Origin: Stomorhina lunata
Taxonomy: Eukaryota; Arthropoda; Insecta; Diptera; Rhiniidae
Length of the DNA stretch: 64,000 bases
Assembly: GCA_933228675.1 (NCBI GenBank)
Contig: OW121741.1
Location: 58,756,037-58,820,036 of the forward strand
Direction: 5' to 3'
Under the pieces are notes generated by a model. That model was not told where the DNA came from, made no database searches, and was given only the letters and a program-made list of their open reading frames with translations. Shown here in pieces: positions 1 through 10,540 of this stretch; positions within the stretch are counted from its first letter, which is position 1; the number at the start of each line of letters is the position of its first letter. The position numbers and the translations under genes are program-made.

Positions 1-593
1 GTTTTGCAGTGCTAGTGCTTTTCAAAGTTTGTTTTTTATACTTTTTATAAACGAAAGTAATTTACACTGAAAGAAATTTGTAATTCGACTAATTTTTTGA
101 TCGTGAATTTGATAAATATTGCAATTTTAACTCTGTTACCCGTTAATTTATTCTGAAAAAGCGAACAATAAGTGAAATTACTTTCAGTATATCAAACTTT
201 GAGCTAATTTAACTGTTTTTTATTTAAATTTATTTATAATAAATTTGAATTTTACCCAATTTATTATTTTTTGAAAAATTTATTCGATTTTTATTGCTGA
301 TTTTAATCGATTTTGTTGTTGACTTTATTGTTGATTTCTTCATTATTCATTATTTTGAAATTTTTGGCCTTTTTCTAGTGAAAATTTATTGAATTTAATT
401 GATTTTTTATCCATTTTCGATTTTATTTTAAATATTTTTCACTTTTTGAAAATTTGATCTTGGATTTTATATATTTTTTTGATTTTTAATCAAAGTAACC
501 CCATATTTTGAAGTCTTTTTTTGCCTTTTATCTTTTTTTTCTCGATTTTCTTTGTTTTTTGTCAAGATTACTTCCTATAATTTAAGATCAAAA
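1..593 (+). other. 5' leader of BEL element 1
   Basis: T-rich non-coding stretch directly before the gag start at 594. The end of this element's LTR (seen at 7085-7117) is not found here, so the 5' LTR and primer site should lie left of the window. I see no gene in it. A splice donor for the downstream ORF at 5943 would be expected here or further left, but I could not pick one with confidence. Confidence 0.55.
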
Positions 594-1638
594 ATGGATA
601 TATCTGCCTTAATTCTTAATTGTGATCGATTGGCTGATTTCGAAGCCTATATTTCCATTATCCCTATCAATGATCACAGTATTGGTTCTCTTATGAGCCA
701 TGAAAAAGAACTTAACAGATTATGGGAAGCTGTTCGATCAATATATGACAGTCTGTTGATTGAGGCTAGCAAGCTCAAAAGCCAATAATTCGTGGAAATA
801 AAAGCCAAGTATATGACTTCCTATTGTACATATACTCGCGGGTTTTCTTTGATTAACTCCAATTTAGACAGATTGAAAGCCGCTGCCAAGGCTGAATTAT
901 TGGAGAAAGATCTAGGCTCGTCACCTTTAGTTCATTTACCCCCATGTGATACCCCCATTTTTTACGGTGACTATAAGAGCTGGCCCTCATTTCGTGACAT
1001 GTTTTCAGCGTTGTATGGCAACAACACTCGTTTAACCCCTGTTCAAAAACTTTACTATTTATTACAAAAAACCGCAAAAGATGCTCATGATGTCATACAG
1101 ACTGTACCGTTAACCAATGATGGCTATGCAATTGCATGGAAGAAATTGGTTGACACTTATGAAAACAAAACTGCCCTTATTAACGAACAGCTAAGGACTC
1201 TTTTGAGCATTAAATCCGTTGGTCAAGAAACAGGTCCGAATATTAAAAATTTACAAAGAACGATTAATGATTGTATAACCAATCTATCGTTACTGGAAGT
1301 TACTCCCGAGATATTTTACCACGTTATCCTAGTTTATATTTGCGCCACAAAGTTGCCAGAAAACACTCTCAGTCTTTGGGAGCAGTCTAAGAAATCTTCC
1401 TCCGAAACTTCAAAGTGGAAAGATATGGATGAATTTTTGACTGCTCGGTTTAAAACGCTCGAATCAATTTCAGACATTAGGCAGTCGCATTCGAACCCAG
1501 TTCAAACCCAGAACATATCTGCTAATTCCCGAAATCAGTGGAAAGGCCAAAGTTTTAATGTCTCGAAAAAACCCCAAAATGATTCGAGAAAAGTACAAAG
1601 TTTTGCGACAAATACCAATACAACTCCAAGTAAGTCGC
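594..1638 (+). pseudogene. BEL element 1 gag (DUF1759-type capsid region), broken
   Basis: Gag N-terminus and capsid region of a BEL/Pao retrotransposon. The ATG at 594 starts a frame with the conserved BEL opening (DRLADFEAY, HEKELNRLWEAVRSIYDSLL). An in-frame TAA at 786-788 interrupts it, and the same frame resumes with KYMTSY and the DUF1759-like capsid region (LPPCDTPIFYGDYKSWPSFRDMFSALYG, in which only short motifs are conserved with certainty). Near 1623-1636 the frame shifts by one before the zinc knuckles at 1639. The stop and the shift are most simply decay. A programmed event is unlikely because both fall inside Gag, upstream of the nucleocapsid motif. Gag would form the particle that packages element RNA. 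Confidence 0.85.
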
Positions 1639-4600
1639 TGTTACCTCTGCCAAGGCCCACATCCATTAAGACTTTGTCAAGCGTTTATGAATCAGAGTGT
1701 AGATGAAAGATTCGCGACAGTCAAGAGGCTTAAATGCTGCTCGAACTGTCTGGCAACATCACACGAATTTAAAAATTGTAAAAGTATTCACGTTTGTTCT
1801 CTGTGTAAAAAGAAGCATCATTCGATGCTTCACAAGGATTTTAGGCAACAGGGACAATTTCCTGCACCTACCACACCCCATGCTCCAGTAGCTTCTGCTA
1901 CTAATGTACCTTACCAGTACACAGTACCCGTTTCAAACCCGAACTCCACTAGCAATTCATCTCAACCCCCGATAAATTTTAACCCTTCAACTTCAGAAGC
2001 GGCTCGGAATGTTCACACATATTCTGCACATTTGAACTCTTACCCCGATTCCACTGTCCTATTAGGATCAGCAACTTGTTTTGTTCTGATGAACGACATC
2101 AAATGTGCGGCCCGAGCTCTAGTTGACCCTGGATCGCAAGGTACCTTTATTTCAAAGAGGCTACAAAGGAAGCTTGCTATTCCCACATTTTCAGTGCCTA
2201 TGACTAGTGTCACAGGCATGATGGATTGCTTAGCTGGAAAATCTTCTACAATGTGTGCTTTTACGATCGGATCGCCGATCAACCCCGATTTCAAACTTCA
2301 AATTCAAGCATATGTAGTTGAGAAAATAACCGGTCAGTTGCCATCGTGTTCTCTAGCTAACATGGTAACCTCAAATTTCCCCGAGATTACAATGACCGAC
2401 GTCATGTGTACCCGAATGGACATTCTGTTAGGAGGAAACGTTTATCCAAAGATTTTAACTACGGATGTTAGAATACATCCGAATGGCAACTTGATCGCAC
2501 AGAGAACAGTCTTTGGTTGGATAGTTACTGGTGAAGTTTTTCAACGTAAGCCCCTACATTCAGTTGCATCATTCTGCAATCAGCTAGAACTGAATAACCA
2601 AATTGCTCGGTTTTGGGAACTTGAAGGAGTTCCACAAGCAACAGAGTTGACCGAAGCTGAAGAATATTGTGAAGAACTTTACCGGACTACGACCTATAGA
2701 AACCCCGATGGTCGCTATGTAGTTTCACTCCCATTTCGACGAGATATCTCAAATGAAGTGTCATTAGGCGATTCTCGAAATAGTGCTTTGTGTCAGTTCA
2801 AACGAAATGAAACGCGTCTTTTGAAAACCCCTGATATGAAATCACTTTATGATAGTGTGATACGCGAGTATTTCGAATTAGGACAAACTAAGGCAGTAGA
2901 ATCCCGAGATACAAATACGATATCGTATTATTTACCCCATCACGCCGTGTTCAAACCCGAAAGTTCCACTACTAAACTAAGAGTAGTATTTAATGCTTCT
3001 AACCCTTCCTCCAACGGCGTGAGTTTGAATAGTTTGTTACACCCCGGGCCTGTTTTACAGGCAGATCTAACAGTTCTTATTCTGCGTTGGAGACTTTTTC
3101 GGTATGTCTTCAATGCAGATATCGAGAAAATGTATCGCCAGATTTTAATTCGTCCCGACCAAACCCCATTCCAGCGAATATTATATCGCTCGAATCCCGA
3201 TGAAGACGTACAGGATTATGAGTTAAATACGGTCACGTTTGGTGTAAATTGTGCACCGTATTTAGCGATTCGAACCCTAATTCAACTTGCAAATGATAAT
3301 GAAACCCTGAATCCTTTAGCATCGGAAATTCTGAGAACCCAAATGTATGTCGACGACGTACTAGCTGGCTCCCATGAGCTAGAAGATGCCTTCAGGAGAC
3401 GCAATGAGCTAACCCATGTTCTTGAATCGGCTGGTTTCGTTTTGCGAAAATGGACGGCTAATCATATACGTCTACTGGAGGGTTTACCCTGCGAGAATCT
3501 GCTTAATGCGGACTTCTTGAGAATTTCTGATGCAAGTACGACTAAAACTCTTGGCTTGCGATGGAACGCTGATCACGACAGCTTCTATTTTAAACTTGTT
3601 ACGCAGCCAAATCGGGATTTTGTTACTAAACGTGCTGTCTTATCTGAAATTGCAAAATTATTTGATCCCGCCGGTTGGCTATCACCGAAGATTTTCATTG
3701 CAAAAATCATAATGCAACAGATATGGAAAGATAAGACAGATTGGGACGAATGTTTGAAACCCCTTACCTTAATTCAATGGCGAACATTTTTAGATGATTA
3801 TTTGAATATTGAAAAAATTAGGATACCCAGATGGGTTAATTTTCACCCAAATCAGGAAATTGAACTTCATGCATTTTGCGATGCATCTGAAAAGGCATAT
3901 GGTGCAGCACTCTATGTAAGAAATTTATCATCAAATAATATAACGTCACATTTGCTAGCGTCAAAGACAAAGGTAGCTCCAGTTAAGTCCGAAACATTAC
4001 CCCGTTTAGAACTTTGCGGAGCGGCTTTGATGGCGAATATGGTAGAATCCCTGTGTAGTCAATTAAATCTTGACAAGGAAAAGATTTATCTATGGACTGA
4101 TTCCACTATAGTTTTATCTTGGCTCAAAAAACCCCCGTGTCATTGGCCAACCTTTGTCAAGAATAGAGTAGCTTTGATCCTTAAGAAAGTTGGTACTGAA
4201 AATTGGTCTCACGTTGATTCTAAAGACAATCCAGCGGACTTGGCAAGTCGTGGAACTTCAGCCCGAGACCTAGCCGATAATTCTTTATGGTGGCACGGTC
4301 CTAAGTGGCTGCGTCAACCCCGAGAAAATTGGCCTCAACAACCCCATATCAATCATATAAACCCAGAAGTTCAAACATATTCTGCGCAGATTGAACAATC
4401 GTACGACATACTAGAGCGATTTTCAGATTTACCCCATGCGATGCGTGTTTTATCGTATTGTTTCAGGTGTTTCAAATATTTGCAAACCAGGAAATATTCG
4501 CACAACACTTTAGATTTAACCCATTCTGAGATGAAATTCACTCGAGATCGTTTAGTTTTAACATGTCAACGAATGTTTATCCCAGAATATAACCAACTTT

Positions 4601-5385
4601 CTAAAGGTAACCCGTTGTCAAAGGGGAGTAATTTGCTTACACTCAACCCGTTTATAGACTCAAAAGGATATGTCAGAATAAATGGTCGACTAGTTCGGTC
4701 TCCAGGTTTGACATATGATGAACGTTATCCAAAAATATTGCCGTATTCTGCACGCTTTACCCATTTATTTGTGGAACATGTTCATAAATGCTCTGCTCAT
4801 GGTGGACATTCATTAATGCTCCGGCTAGTGAGAAGTGAGTTTTGGGTCCCGAAATTGAAAAACTTGATTCGTACAGTAATTCGAAACTGTAAGGAATGTA
4901 CCATATATCGAAAACAGTCCGGTCAGCAAATTATGGCTGCCTTACCCCCTGAACGCTCTTCTCTGTCGAGACCGTTTACACACACCGGACTAGATTTTGC
5001 AGGTCCGTTCGACATAAAATCATATGCTGGTAGAGGTTGTCGAATCACCAAAGGCTATGTTCTGGTTTTCGTATGTTTTGCAACGAAAGCAATTCATTTA
5101 GAGGCAACCGGTGATATGTCGACGGAAACATTCCTAGCGGCTTTCGCTCGTTTTTTCTCACGCCGAGGATGTCCGGCACATTTGTACTCCGATAATGGAA
5201 CCGCATTCGTCGGTGCAGCTAATTTACTTGAGGTTGACCGAAAGCAGTTTTTAAGCGATATGAGAAATAGACTATTAGTACGAAACAGTTTTCAGCCAGT
5301 GGAATGGCATTTTATACCCCCCGGAGCTCTTCATATGGGCGGCTTGTGGGAAGCCGGCGTAAAGAGTGTAAACTCACCTACGTAA
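1639..5385 (+). pseudogene. BEL element 1 NC-protease-RT-RNase H-integrase
   Basis: One long open frame of about 1,249 codons. In order: three zinc knuckles at 1639-1830 (CX2CX3HX4C, CX2CX4HX4C, then a CX2C-HX-H type); retropepsin-like protease with DPGSQ, catalytic Asp codon at 2125; reverse transcriptase with YVDD at 3346-3357; RNase H with CDAS at 3877-3888, LPRLEL and WTDST; integrase H2C2 region (HVHKCSAHGG, CKEC); and integrase core with Asp codons at 4993 and 5191 and Glu at 5350 (GLWEAGV). All catalytic residues are present. The frame breaks near 5370-5373, where a run of A is two bases shorter than in the related copy at 49040-49075, ending the protein early. Upstream Gag is also broken, so this copy is not autonomous as read. 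Confidence 0.93.
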
Positions 5386-5893
5386 AATTTCTGGTGTGCA
5401 GAAATTCACATTTGAGGAGTTTGTAACGATGTTAACCCGCATCGAAGCATGTCTTAACTCGAGACCTTTAACGGCAATGAGTGACGATCCCACAGTTTTA
5501 TTTCCATTAACCCCAGGATATTTTTTGGTAGGAGCACCACTTTTGACACCCCCTGAACCCGATCATTCTGATCTTAGTTTGAGTATTGCCAATAGGTGGC
5601 AAAAGCTCAAGGTGCTTCACCACCAATTTGCTTTGAGATGGAAGGAGGAATACCTTAAGGAACTCCATCGTAGAGTAAAATGGAAATACCCACAAAAAGA
5701 TTTTGAAGTAGGCGACTTAGTTGTGATCCGTCAGGATAATTTACCCCCAAATGAATGGCGGCTAGGTCGTGTAGAGAAAACTTATGTAGGGCAAGACAGC
5801 AAAGTCCGCACTGCGGACGTGAGAACGGCTTCAGGCGTTTTCACAAGGCCTATCGTGAAGCTTGTTCTCCTACCCAATTCAGAAACCCACTGA
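5386..5893 (+). pseudogene. BEL element 1 integrase C-terminal region
   Basis: Continuation of integrase after the 2-nt deletion near 5372, now in another frame. It carries FTFEEFVTMLTRIEACLNSRPL and the C-terminal BEL integrase domain (DUF5641-like: KWKYPQKDFEVGDLVVIRQDN, PPNEWRLGRVEKTY, RPIVKLVLLP), ending at TGA 5891-5893. The same region on the minus strand at 10541-10807 and the relative at 49323-49553 end at an equivalent point. This supports the stop as the true end of pol and the next ORF as a separate gene. Confidence 0.88.
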
Positions 5894-5937
5894 TTTTTTT
5901 TTCTATCTTCTACGTCTTTTTCTTTTCCGTTCTGCAG
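5892..5937 (+). promoter_or_regulatory. candidate 3' splice acceptor before ORF3
   Basis: A nearly unbroken pyrimidine tract from about 5893 ends in TTCTGCAG at 5930-5937, six bases before the ORF3 ATG at 5943. It has the form of a metazoan 3' splice site and lies between the pol stop and the next start codon, where retroviral env acceptors lie. The related copy keeps the same layout at 49556-49601 although its own ORF3 has decayed. Use of the site is inferred; no donor was identified for this element. Confidence 0.65.
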
Positions 5938-5942
5938 TAAAA

Positions 5943-6485
5943 ATGGCATCCCGTCGTTTAGAGGTTCACCGCAAGCCCGAAGAATCCTCAGCTGGGGAGA
6001 AGCGACCACCCCGTGATGAGAGCCTTAGGGACTGTCGCTTGTGTAAGAGTGAGCACGCACTGAGGCTTTGCCCCAAGTTTCGCAGAATGCCGGTGGGGGA
6101 GCGGTGGGAAACTGTTAAACGTTTTCAATACTGCTTCAACTGCTTGGCACACACTCACATGGTGTCTAAGTGCAAGAGCCGTGAAAGGTGCATGGAGTGT
6201 TGTGCCGAGCACCACACGCTTCTCCACCGACATAAAAGGCAACGAAATACCCAGAAACCCGTGCAAAACAGTGTTACTCATGCAAGCGGCAGTTCTAAGG
6301 CTCCGAAGAAGAAGAGGAACAAGAGAGGGAAGAAGGCCGCCAAGAAATCCGGCGCCAATAACCAGGGCTGTTCCTGCTCCTGTCAGCAGCACGAACAACA
6401 ACAACCACAACGCCAACTGCAGCCACAAAACTCTACCCCGGCTACCATAATCATTAATGTTATGTCTGGTCATATTGCACCCTAA
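5943..6485 (+). CDS. BEL element 1 ORF3: nucleocapsid-like zinc-knuckle protein
   Basis: An intact 180-codon ORF in the env position. The ATG at 5943 is chosen because it follows the splice acceptor at once and is conserved in the copy at 49607. About 30 charged residues are followed by three zinc-binding units: CRLCKSEHALRLC (CX2CX3HX4C), CFNCLAHTHMVSKC (CX2CX4HX4C) and CMECCAEHHTLLH. They match the spacing and much of the wording of the three knuckles in this element's own Gag-Pol, for example CX2C-HPLRLC and the -HHSMLH ending. A Lys/Arg-rich stretch, a Gln-rich stretch and the end TIIINVMSGHIAP follow. No signal peptide or membrane segment is visible, so it is not an envelope protein. An RNA-binding or nucleocapsid accessory role is inferred only from the knuckles and basic region. 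Confidence 0.75.
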   Translation: MASRRLEVHRKPEESSAGEKRPPRDESLRDCRLCKSEHALRLCPKFRRMPVGERWETVKRFQYCFNCLAHTHMVSKCKSRERCMECCAEHHTLLHRHKRQRNTQKPVQNSVTHASGSSKAPKKKRNKRGKKAAKKSGANNQGCSCSCQQHEQQQPQRQLQPQNSTPATIIINVMSGHIAP

Positions 6486-6844
6486 TTTTTTTTAATTATT
6501 TTATTTTAATACAAAAAAAAAATATATAAATGAATTTTTTTAACATAAAAAGAAAGATCTACACTTTTTATTTTTTTTTCTATTTACCCCAAGATTTTAT
6601 TCCCCCCAGTCACCCGAAGCGTCACCTGAAGACTACACCGAACCCGAGGTCAATGGTCATCCTGAGCGAGAGTCTAATCCAGTGCCACATCGAGTTTCTA
6701 CCCCGTATCAATGCAGAACCCATCATCCTATTCTATTATATTTATCTAAAAAATTGTTACAAATCGTAAACTCTGTTTTCAGCTCACGTTTGACCCGCAT
6801 GTTTTCTTAGCCTTCCTTGTTGCAGTATTGCAAGGGGGGCGGGA
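6486..6844 (+). other. BEL element 1 3' untranslated region and polypurine tract
   Basis: Non-coding stretch between the ORF3 stop and the 3' LTR. The purine run at 6831-6844 (caaggggggcggga) directly precedes the LTR's TG and fits the polypurine tract that primes plus-strand DNA synthesis. No gene seen. Confidence 0.65.
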
Positions 6845-7117
6845 TGTTTACGCGCATAGTGTAAAAGGCCACCTGTCAAATTATTGTTCAGTGGCCTTTT
6901 CTATGTTTTCCTTTGGCGCAAATTAATCCGCTCTTTTTCTATTATTACATATTGTCAAATCACTTACTCTTGTAAACCCCAACCCGAACGGTACGTAAAA
7001 TTACCAACTTCACCCGAAAAGAATTTTAAATAAAAATAAAATTAAAATTTTGTGAAAAACCCCTAACTCTGTGTTTTTTTATTCTTATATTTTCTAATTA
7101 AAATATTCCCGAGAACA
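6845..7117 (+). mobile_element. 3' LTR of BEL element 1
   Basis: Starts TGTTTACGCG right after the purine run and ends CCGAGAACA, giving the TG...CA ends expected of an LTR (273 bp). The right end is fixed by the second copy, where the similar tract also stops at GAGAACA (50334). A 10-bp inverted repeat (AAAAGGCCAC at 6863, GTGGCCTTTT to 6900) near the start could form a hairpin in RNA. The following sequence continues a Tigger reading frame, so the element was inserted in that transposon. Confidence 0.75.
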
Positions 7118-8539
7118 ACAGTGATAAAATAAATCAATTAGCTAAAATTTCTACACCACTTCAAACCAAACAAGATACAATAGCAAGAAATCCTTTATTA
7201 GTTAAGATGGAGTCCTTCCTTTCAACTTGGATACACAATCAAAATAAGAAAAGAATGCCACTAAGCAAAGAGCTTATAAAAAATAAAGCTCATTCTATTT
7301 ATGCGACCTCAAGAAAAATTTTCCATCCGGTAGTAACGGAAATTCAGAAGATTTCGAGGCCAGTAACGGTTGGTTTAACCGCTTTAAAACTCGAGCGAAT
7401 TTACATAATGTTGCACTAAAGGGAGAGTCGACCAGTGCAGACTTGGTAGCTTCAGAAAAGTTTAAGCTCGAACTGAAAGCCATAATTGAAATAGGGGGCT
7501 ATTCTTCTAAGCAGAATGCTGACGAAACAGGCCTTTTTTGGAAAAGGCTACCGTACAGAACTTATTTATCAAAAAACGAAAAATCATGCCCTGGACATAA
7601 GGCTGCGAAGGATCGGTTAACACTTCTTTTTGGCGGAAATGCAGAAGGAGATTTTAAATTTAAACCCTTTTTGATATACCAATCAGAAAATTCAAGAGCA
7701 ATGAAGAATATAAACAGAAAAGATCTCCCGGTACATTGGCGGGCCAATAAAAAGGCTTGGATGACTGCAACCCTGTTTAAAGATTGTTTAGAAAATTGTG
7801 CTATTCCTGAATTTAAAAGCCATAGCTCCTCTCAACAAATTGAATTCAAAATGCTTTTATTAGTCGATAACGCACCAGGACATCCAGTTTTTTCGGATGA
7901 CTTATCCGAGAAGGTGAAAGTTGTCTTTATGCCGCCGAACAGAACATCACTCATACAGCCTATGGATCAGGGCGTAATATCAAACTTCAAAATGTATTAT
8001 TTACGACGAACTTTCCGACAGCTTCTTGAAACAACAGAACGAAATGATGAACTCTCAATAGACTTTTGGAAAAGCAACAACATAGTGAAAGCCATTGAAA
8101 ACATACATTTGCCTTAGGAGGAAGTCAAGGAAACCTCTATGAAAGGAAGTTGGCGGCAATTGTACTACGGACGGTGAAAATTGTGTCGATCATGTTCAAA
8201 ATATTTGCAATGAGTTGGTTAATTTAGCTAGAGAAGCTGAATTTGAAGGAATGGAGGATGATGATATTAATGAACTTTTGCTCTCCCATGATGAGGAGCT
8301 TGATCATGAAAATTTGTTCTCCATTAATACTCAACACGCTTTGGAAAAAGATGTTATAATAAGCGATGATGCAGTGGAAGAAAAAAAAATAACAATCGTG
8401 AATATTTCCAAGGCTATGAAATTAATTTCCCAGGCATTGGATATATTTTCTGAAAATGATCCTGACGAAAATCGTAGCACGAGCGTAGCAGCATCTGTTG
8501 ATCAAGCCATCAGTTGTTACAAGGAAATATATCAACAAA
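7118..8539 (+). pseudogene. Tigger/pogo-type DDE transposase, 5'-truncated and broken
   Basis: Transposase of the Tc1/mariner superfamily, pogo/Tigger branch (cut-and-paste DNA transposition). Codons run from the BEL insertion point (7122) through a CENP-B-like DNA-binding region (MESFLSTWIHNQNKKRMPLS, then EDFEASNGWFNRF) into the catalytic core: NADETG (first Asp, near 7520), LLLVDNAPGHP (second Asp, near 7865) and LIQPMDQGVISNFK (third Asp, near 7965), all present. Damage: a frameshift near 7320-7330, a TAG at 8115-8117 where the family usually has Trp, another shift near 8160-8180, then an acidic tail. The N-terminus is cut off by BEL element 1 and the C-terminus by a DINE-like repeat at 8540. 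Inactive as read. Confidence 0.85.
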
Positions 8540-8620
8540 AACAAGTAAGAAAAGCTATAGTCGGTCAAGCCCGAATATATTTTACCCTTCACTGCTAAGG
8601 TCAAATATGGACCAACAATT
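8540..8620 (+). repeat. DINE-1/mini-me-like repeat fragment
   Basis: Begins aacaagtaaga, then ctatagtcggtcaagcccga, tacccttcact and taaggtcaaat. This is the terminal signature also seen at 44141, 52176 and, reversed, in the gypsy LTRs (for example ending at 12600) and at 36513. It interrupts the acidic tail of the Tigger gene. The right boundary is uncertain. Confidence 0.6.
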
Positions 8621-8700
8621 TAACAAGTTTTCCTTATGCCTTAGAGACATACATATGTATTTAAACGGGTTAGAGGGTGACAACAATAGGGTTAGTTTTA
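8621..8700. other. AT-rich, unassigned
   Basis: No gene or recognised repeat seen. It lies between the DINE-like fragment and the presumed end of the minus-strand BEL LTR. Confidence 0.4.
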
Positions 8701-9359
8701 ATTAAATAGAAACAAGAATTTTCTTAAAACGTTATAATAAAACTTATGTGTTTATTCACCTTTAAACTTATATATAAGATAAGTAATTAGAATAAATATA
8801 CTTATACTTCAAAAACTTGGAGGTTAAAGGTTTAATTTGTGCAATATAAGTTTTAAGTTTAGATTTTTAATTTCAATACAATTTTATTTATTTACGTTTA
8901 GGGTTTAAGTTTTAGGTTTAAATTGGATATAGGAATTTTATATTTTTTAACTAAGATAAATAAGGATTTTAAATATTTTTACTTAGGTTTAAGTTTTATA
9001 TTTCAATAGATTTAAGGTTTTAACCTTTTGTAAGTTTATGTTTTAGATTTAAGTAGATTAAGGTTTTAACCTTTTGTATGTTTTAAGACAATGTTTTTTT
9101 ATTTAATATGTTTAGTTATAAGTTTTAGCAAAATTATTTTAATATAGCAAAATTATTTTTCCACTTCTTAAATATTTGAATTTATACTGTATTTAAACCG
9201 GAGAGATTTCAACTTCCCTTGATGAATAGTAAATTACAAGAGGACGATTTTGAAGTTAAAGCTGGAGAGAGAGAAGGTTTTTCGCAAGTGAAGTTGGCTG
9301 CAGTTTTTGGGGACGTTAATAAGTGCAGGGTTGGGGAAACTTCCTTGTTCAAATGAACA
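8701..9359 (-). mobile_element. probable 3' LTR of the minus-strand BEL element
   Basis: Read on the minus strand, a purine tract (gcgggggagga, complement of 9360-9370) is followed by TGTTCATTTGAAC starting at 9359, the layout of a polypurine tract and LTR start. The LTR would run down through 9200 into AT-rich sequence with repeated ggtttaagtttt-like words. The far end (about 8700) is a guess, because no second LTR of this family is in the window to compare. Confidence 0.4.
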
Positions 9360-9479
9360 TCCTCCCCCGCCTGGCAACCTGAGGAGAGAGAGAAAAAAAA
9401 AACAATTATTTTTATATGCTCGGTGTATGGTATCGGGTAATATGGGTAAATGGAGGGTATAAATACTTCAGCATAATTC
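9360..9479 (-). other. 3' untranslated region and polypurine tract of the minus-strand BEL element
   Basis: Between the ORF3 stop and the proposed LTR start. It holds a long pyrimidine run on the minus strand (complement of about 9381-9403) and the purine tract next to 9359. Confidence 0.45.
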
Positions 9480-10406
9480 TTAATGTGTAATGGATCCCAT
9501 GAACAACCAACCAAATGTGGAATCTTGAATCGTCAAGGATCCGCCATCGATGTGAATAATATTGGGTTGCGATATGGTGGTGTAGAGGTCTCCACCTATT
9601 TCCATATCAATGGATGTGTTGTGGGTGAAATCTGCGTCCGCCAAGATGATTCGCTTAACCTTATTTTTTATGGCTTCATCCAGGTCATAAGCGTATGGTT
9701 TTCTTGGCAAATCCCTCACCACTTCCATACAAAATTCAAACTGAGTATTTGGGTCAGCATACGGAGCTATAATGGCCTTGACGTAAACTTGGTCGTCAAT
9801 GGTAAAAGCCTTTAACCAACTGTCATGCACAAACGAGGATGAAATTTTAGATTTGGTCTGGCTGGGATTCAAAACGGCTCGTGCTAACTTTTTTCCTTTG
9901 CTCATCACCACTTGCAACATGAGAGTGGGTTCGAAGGTTCGTGTTATTGCTGTTTGTACGATGGTTGTGGAAGAAATGGTGACTAGTGAACGTCTCGGGG
10001 CTGGTGTTGGGGTTTCCTTTTCTTCCATATTGGAACTGGCGTCTTTATTAAAGTCTTTTAATATCCTTGCCGGTCCATGGAGAAGGGTATGGTGCTTGCC
10101 ATTACACTTGGTACACCCAGCCTTGCTGGTACATTTAACAATTAAGTGGTTTCGGGCCAGGCAGTTTACATAATAATGAAGGCGAACGGCGGTCTTATAC
10201 TTCACTGCTAAAAAATTCTTGCAGACAGATAAGCTATGGTCTGCCTGGCAAATGCCGCATCCATAATGCCGTTTGTGTGTTATTTCTTCGCGTGGATTGA
10301 TTTTTGTGGTTTTTGACCGAGATTGCTGTTGACTATTGGATGGATGGGAACGTTGGCGATTATCATGGCCTGAATTGGATTTTTGCTGGTTGTTAGGTGC
10401 TATTTT
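9480..10406 (-). CDS. minus-strand BEL ORF3: zinc knuckles plus inactive protease-like domain
   Basis: An open frame of about 308 codons lying after integrase, the same env position as ORF3 of BEL element 1. It has no internal ATG before the zinc knuckles; the frame opens directly after a TAG at complement 10407-10409 that doubles as a splice acceptor. It begins with a polar Gln/Ser/Asn-rich segment, then CGICQADHSLSVC, a CX2C-HX4C knuckle ending NHLIVKC, and CTKCNGKHHTLLH. A BEL-type retropepsin-like domain follows (LMLQVVMSKGKKLARAVLNP, then MEIGGDLYTTI and TIQDSTFGWLFMGS, matching MDILLGGNVYPKI and FGWIVTG of the true protease). The active-site Asp-Pro/Ser-Gly is replaced by Asn-Pro-Ser, so it should not cleave. 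Function unknown; a Gag/protease-derived accessory protein is inferred. Confidence 0.7.
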   Translation of the reverse strand, partial: KIAPNNQQKSNSGHDNRQRSHPSNSQQQSRSKTTKINPREEITHKRHYGCGICQADHSLSVCKNFLAVKYKTAVRLHYYVNCLARNHLIVKCTSKAGCTKCNGKHHTLLHGPARILKDFNKDASSNMEEKETPTPAPRRSLVTISSTTIVQTAITRTFEPTLMLQVVMSKGKKLARAVLNPSQTKSKISSSFVHDSWLKAFTIDDQVYVKAIIAPYADPNTQFEFCMEVVRDLPRKPYAYDLDEAIKNKVKRIILADADFTHNTSIDMEIGGDLYTTISQPNIIHIDGGSLTIQDSTFGWLFMGSITH

Positions 10407-10435
10407 CTATTATGATTAAATTAAAGAAATGTTAA
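10407..10435 (-). promoter_or_regulatory. candidate splice acceptor of ORF3 (minus-strand BEL)
   Basis: On the minus strand, a T-rich stretch ends in ataatag, and the ORF3 frame is open from the next base in phase 0. No ATG precedes the zinc knuckles downstream, so an upstream exon would have to supply the start. A 57-nt leader exon with a phase-0 donor exists at complement 36755-36811. The pyrimidine tract is weaker than at 5893-5937. Confidence 0.45.
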
Positions 10436-10540
10436 GAATGGATATGTTGAATTGTGTAAGTGTATTAGAATCAGTTAAGATAATAGTGGGTTAGTCAAAT
10501 AAAGTTAATGTTGTTAGGGTTGTATGTAGAATAACTTAGA
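10436..10540 (-). other. spacer between integrase and ORF3
   Basis: About 100 nt after the integrase C-terminal stop with no coding signal. It would be the intron end if the ORF3 message is spliced. Confidence 0.4.

Noticed and set aside
5862..5942. Extended N-terminus for ORF3 from 5862
   Set aside because: It would translate the pyrimidine tract and overlap the pol end; ATG 5943 after the acceptor is conserved in the second copy.
9483..10173. Plus-strand ORFs opposite the minus-strand BEL ORF3
   Set aside because: Antisense shadows; only the minus strand shows zinc knuckles and the protease-like fold.
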